Source: Candidatus Poribacteria bacterium (GTDB taxonomy: Bacteria; Poribacteria; DTPJ01). From it: a stretch of 5,646 bases of DNA. The translations under genes were made by a program, and so were the position numbers. Within the stretch, counting starts at the first letter, position 1. Each line of letters begins with the position of its first letter. The stretch is taken from contig DTPJ01000810.1 of the NCBI GenBank assembly GCA_011334435.1, positions 1 through 5,646 of the forward strand. The letters are read 5' to 3'. Positions 5,184 to 5,646 of the stretch are shown here, piece after piece. The notes beneath the pieces were generated by a model, which ran no database searches, was not told the DNA's origin, and worked only from the letters and a program-made list of their open reading frames with translations.

Positions 5184-5558
5184 ATGATGGGGAAACGCAA
5201 AATTCTTATCGTAGATGATGAGGTTGATATAACTGATACATTATCATTTATGCTTCAAGCCAGAAATTTTGACGTCATCACCGCAAATAATGGGCAAGAT
5301 GGGCTTGCAAAAGTGAAAAAGGAACACCCAGACCTCGTTATTTTGGATATCTCAATGCCAGAAATGGACGGATATAACGTATGTAATAAACTTAGACAAG
5401 ATAAAGACACAAAAAATATACCGATAATCATGCTTACCGCAAAAGGAGAGACCGAAGCGGTTATAAAGTCTTATGAATCAGGGGCAAATGACTATGTAGT
5501 CAAGCCGTTTAACCTGTCAACATTGATAAGTAGGATAAATAACTGCTTAATGAATTAG
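5184..5558 (+). CDS. Stand-alone CheY-like receiver protein
   Basis: A 124-residue single-domain response regulator with no output domain. All canonical residues are present: D11/D12, phosphoacceptor D55 followed by the M-P-E-M-D-G motif, T85 and K107 in K-P-F. It should accept phosphate from a histidine kinase or phosphotransfer protein and act by protein-protein contact. GGAAGGG at 5171-5177 gives a good ribosome site, 6 bases before the ATG at 5184; the ATG at 5187 is possible too. It starts 40 bases after the AMIN-receiver gene. The phrase DKDT recurs at matching positions in both receivers (73-76 here, 394-397 there), as do related flanks, suggesting duplication with the membrane copy having lost switch residues. 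Its partner is unknown; CheY-like, DivK-like or PilG-like roles are all possible. Confidence 0.93.
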   Translation: MMGKRKILIVDDEVDITDTLSFMLQARNFDVITANNGQDGLAKVKKEHPDLVILDISMPEMDGYNVCNKLRQDKDTKNIPIIMLTAKGETEAVIKSYESGANDYVVKPFNLSTLISRINNCLMN

Positions 5559-5604
5559 CAAAAAGTTCTAAATCATCAACAATTAAAAATAGGTTTAATG
5601 CAAT

Positions 5605-5646
5605 ATGGCAAAAGCTAAAATACTTGTTATAGATGATGAAAAAGAG
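5605..5646 (+). CDS. Receiver domain protein, N-terminal fragment (runs off the window)
   Basis: Only 14 codons are present: MAKAKILVIDDEKE. The pattern K-I-L-V-I-D-D-E is the first beta strand and acidic pair of a receiver domain, closely like the starts of the two preceding receivers. The gap from the previous stop is 46 bases with no obvious terminator, so it likely belongs to the same operon. The ribosome site is weak (AGG at 5591-5593). Whether it is another single-domain regulator or carries an output domain cannot be seen. Confidence 0.75.
   Translation, partial: MAKAKILVIDDEKE

Overview
The window is AT-rich (about two thirds A+T by eye) and every gene reads on the + strand. It is densely signal-transduction oriented. 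A sigma-54 activator with a classical -24/-12 type promoter nearby, and a secreted AMIN domain, point to a Gram-negative (diderm) bacterium. Long repeat-rich spacers and Shine-Dalgarno starts fit a low-GC environmental lineage such as a candidate phylum, a Nitrospirota-like or a deltaproteobacterial group. I cannot name the taxon from the sequence alone.

Layout. Bases 1-217 are an AT-rich upstream region with two overlapping inverted repeats and a near-consensus sigma-70 promoter. Bases 218-847 encode a membrane-anchored protein with a charged cytoplasmic tail and a periplasmic FxLYD-like domain. Bases 879-1121 encode an 80-residue helical protein that resembles the phosphoacceptor (DHp) helices of a histidine kinase but has no ATPase domain. 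Bases 1232-3202 encode an NtrC-type response regulator (receiver, GAF-like, sigma-54 AAA+, Fis-type HTH). Bases 3203-3754 are a 552-base spacer unusually rich in structure: two related small hairpins with compensatory changes, a heptamer repeat array, an inverted repeat enclosing both, a strong sigma-54 promoter candidate, a sigma-70 promoter candidate crossed by an 8-bp inverted repeat, and a duplicated start region that creates a 12-codon upstream ORF. Bases 3755-5143 encode an unusual fusion: signal peptide, AMIN domain, Pro-rich linker, one membrane helix, helical linker and a C-terminal receiver domain. It is followed by a stand-alone CheY-like receiver (5184-5558) and the first 14 codons of another receiver (5605 to the window edge).

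How it may work together (inference). The activator gene lies just upstream of a good sigma-54 promoter, so it may drive the AMIN-receiver/CheY cluster. That cluster would place one receiver at the inner membrane, attached to a periplasmic cell-wall or secretin-binding domain, and make further soluble receivers. No complete histidine kinase is visible. The DHp-like small protein is the only candidate phosphotransfer partner, and that assignment is tentative. The most interesting items are the AMIN-TM-receiver fusion with its degenerate receiver, and the layered regulatory region in front of it.
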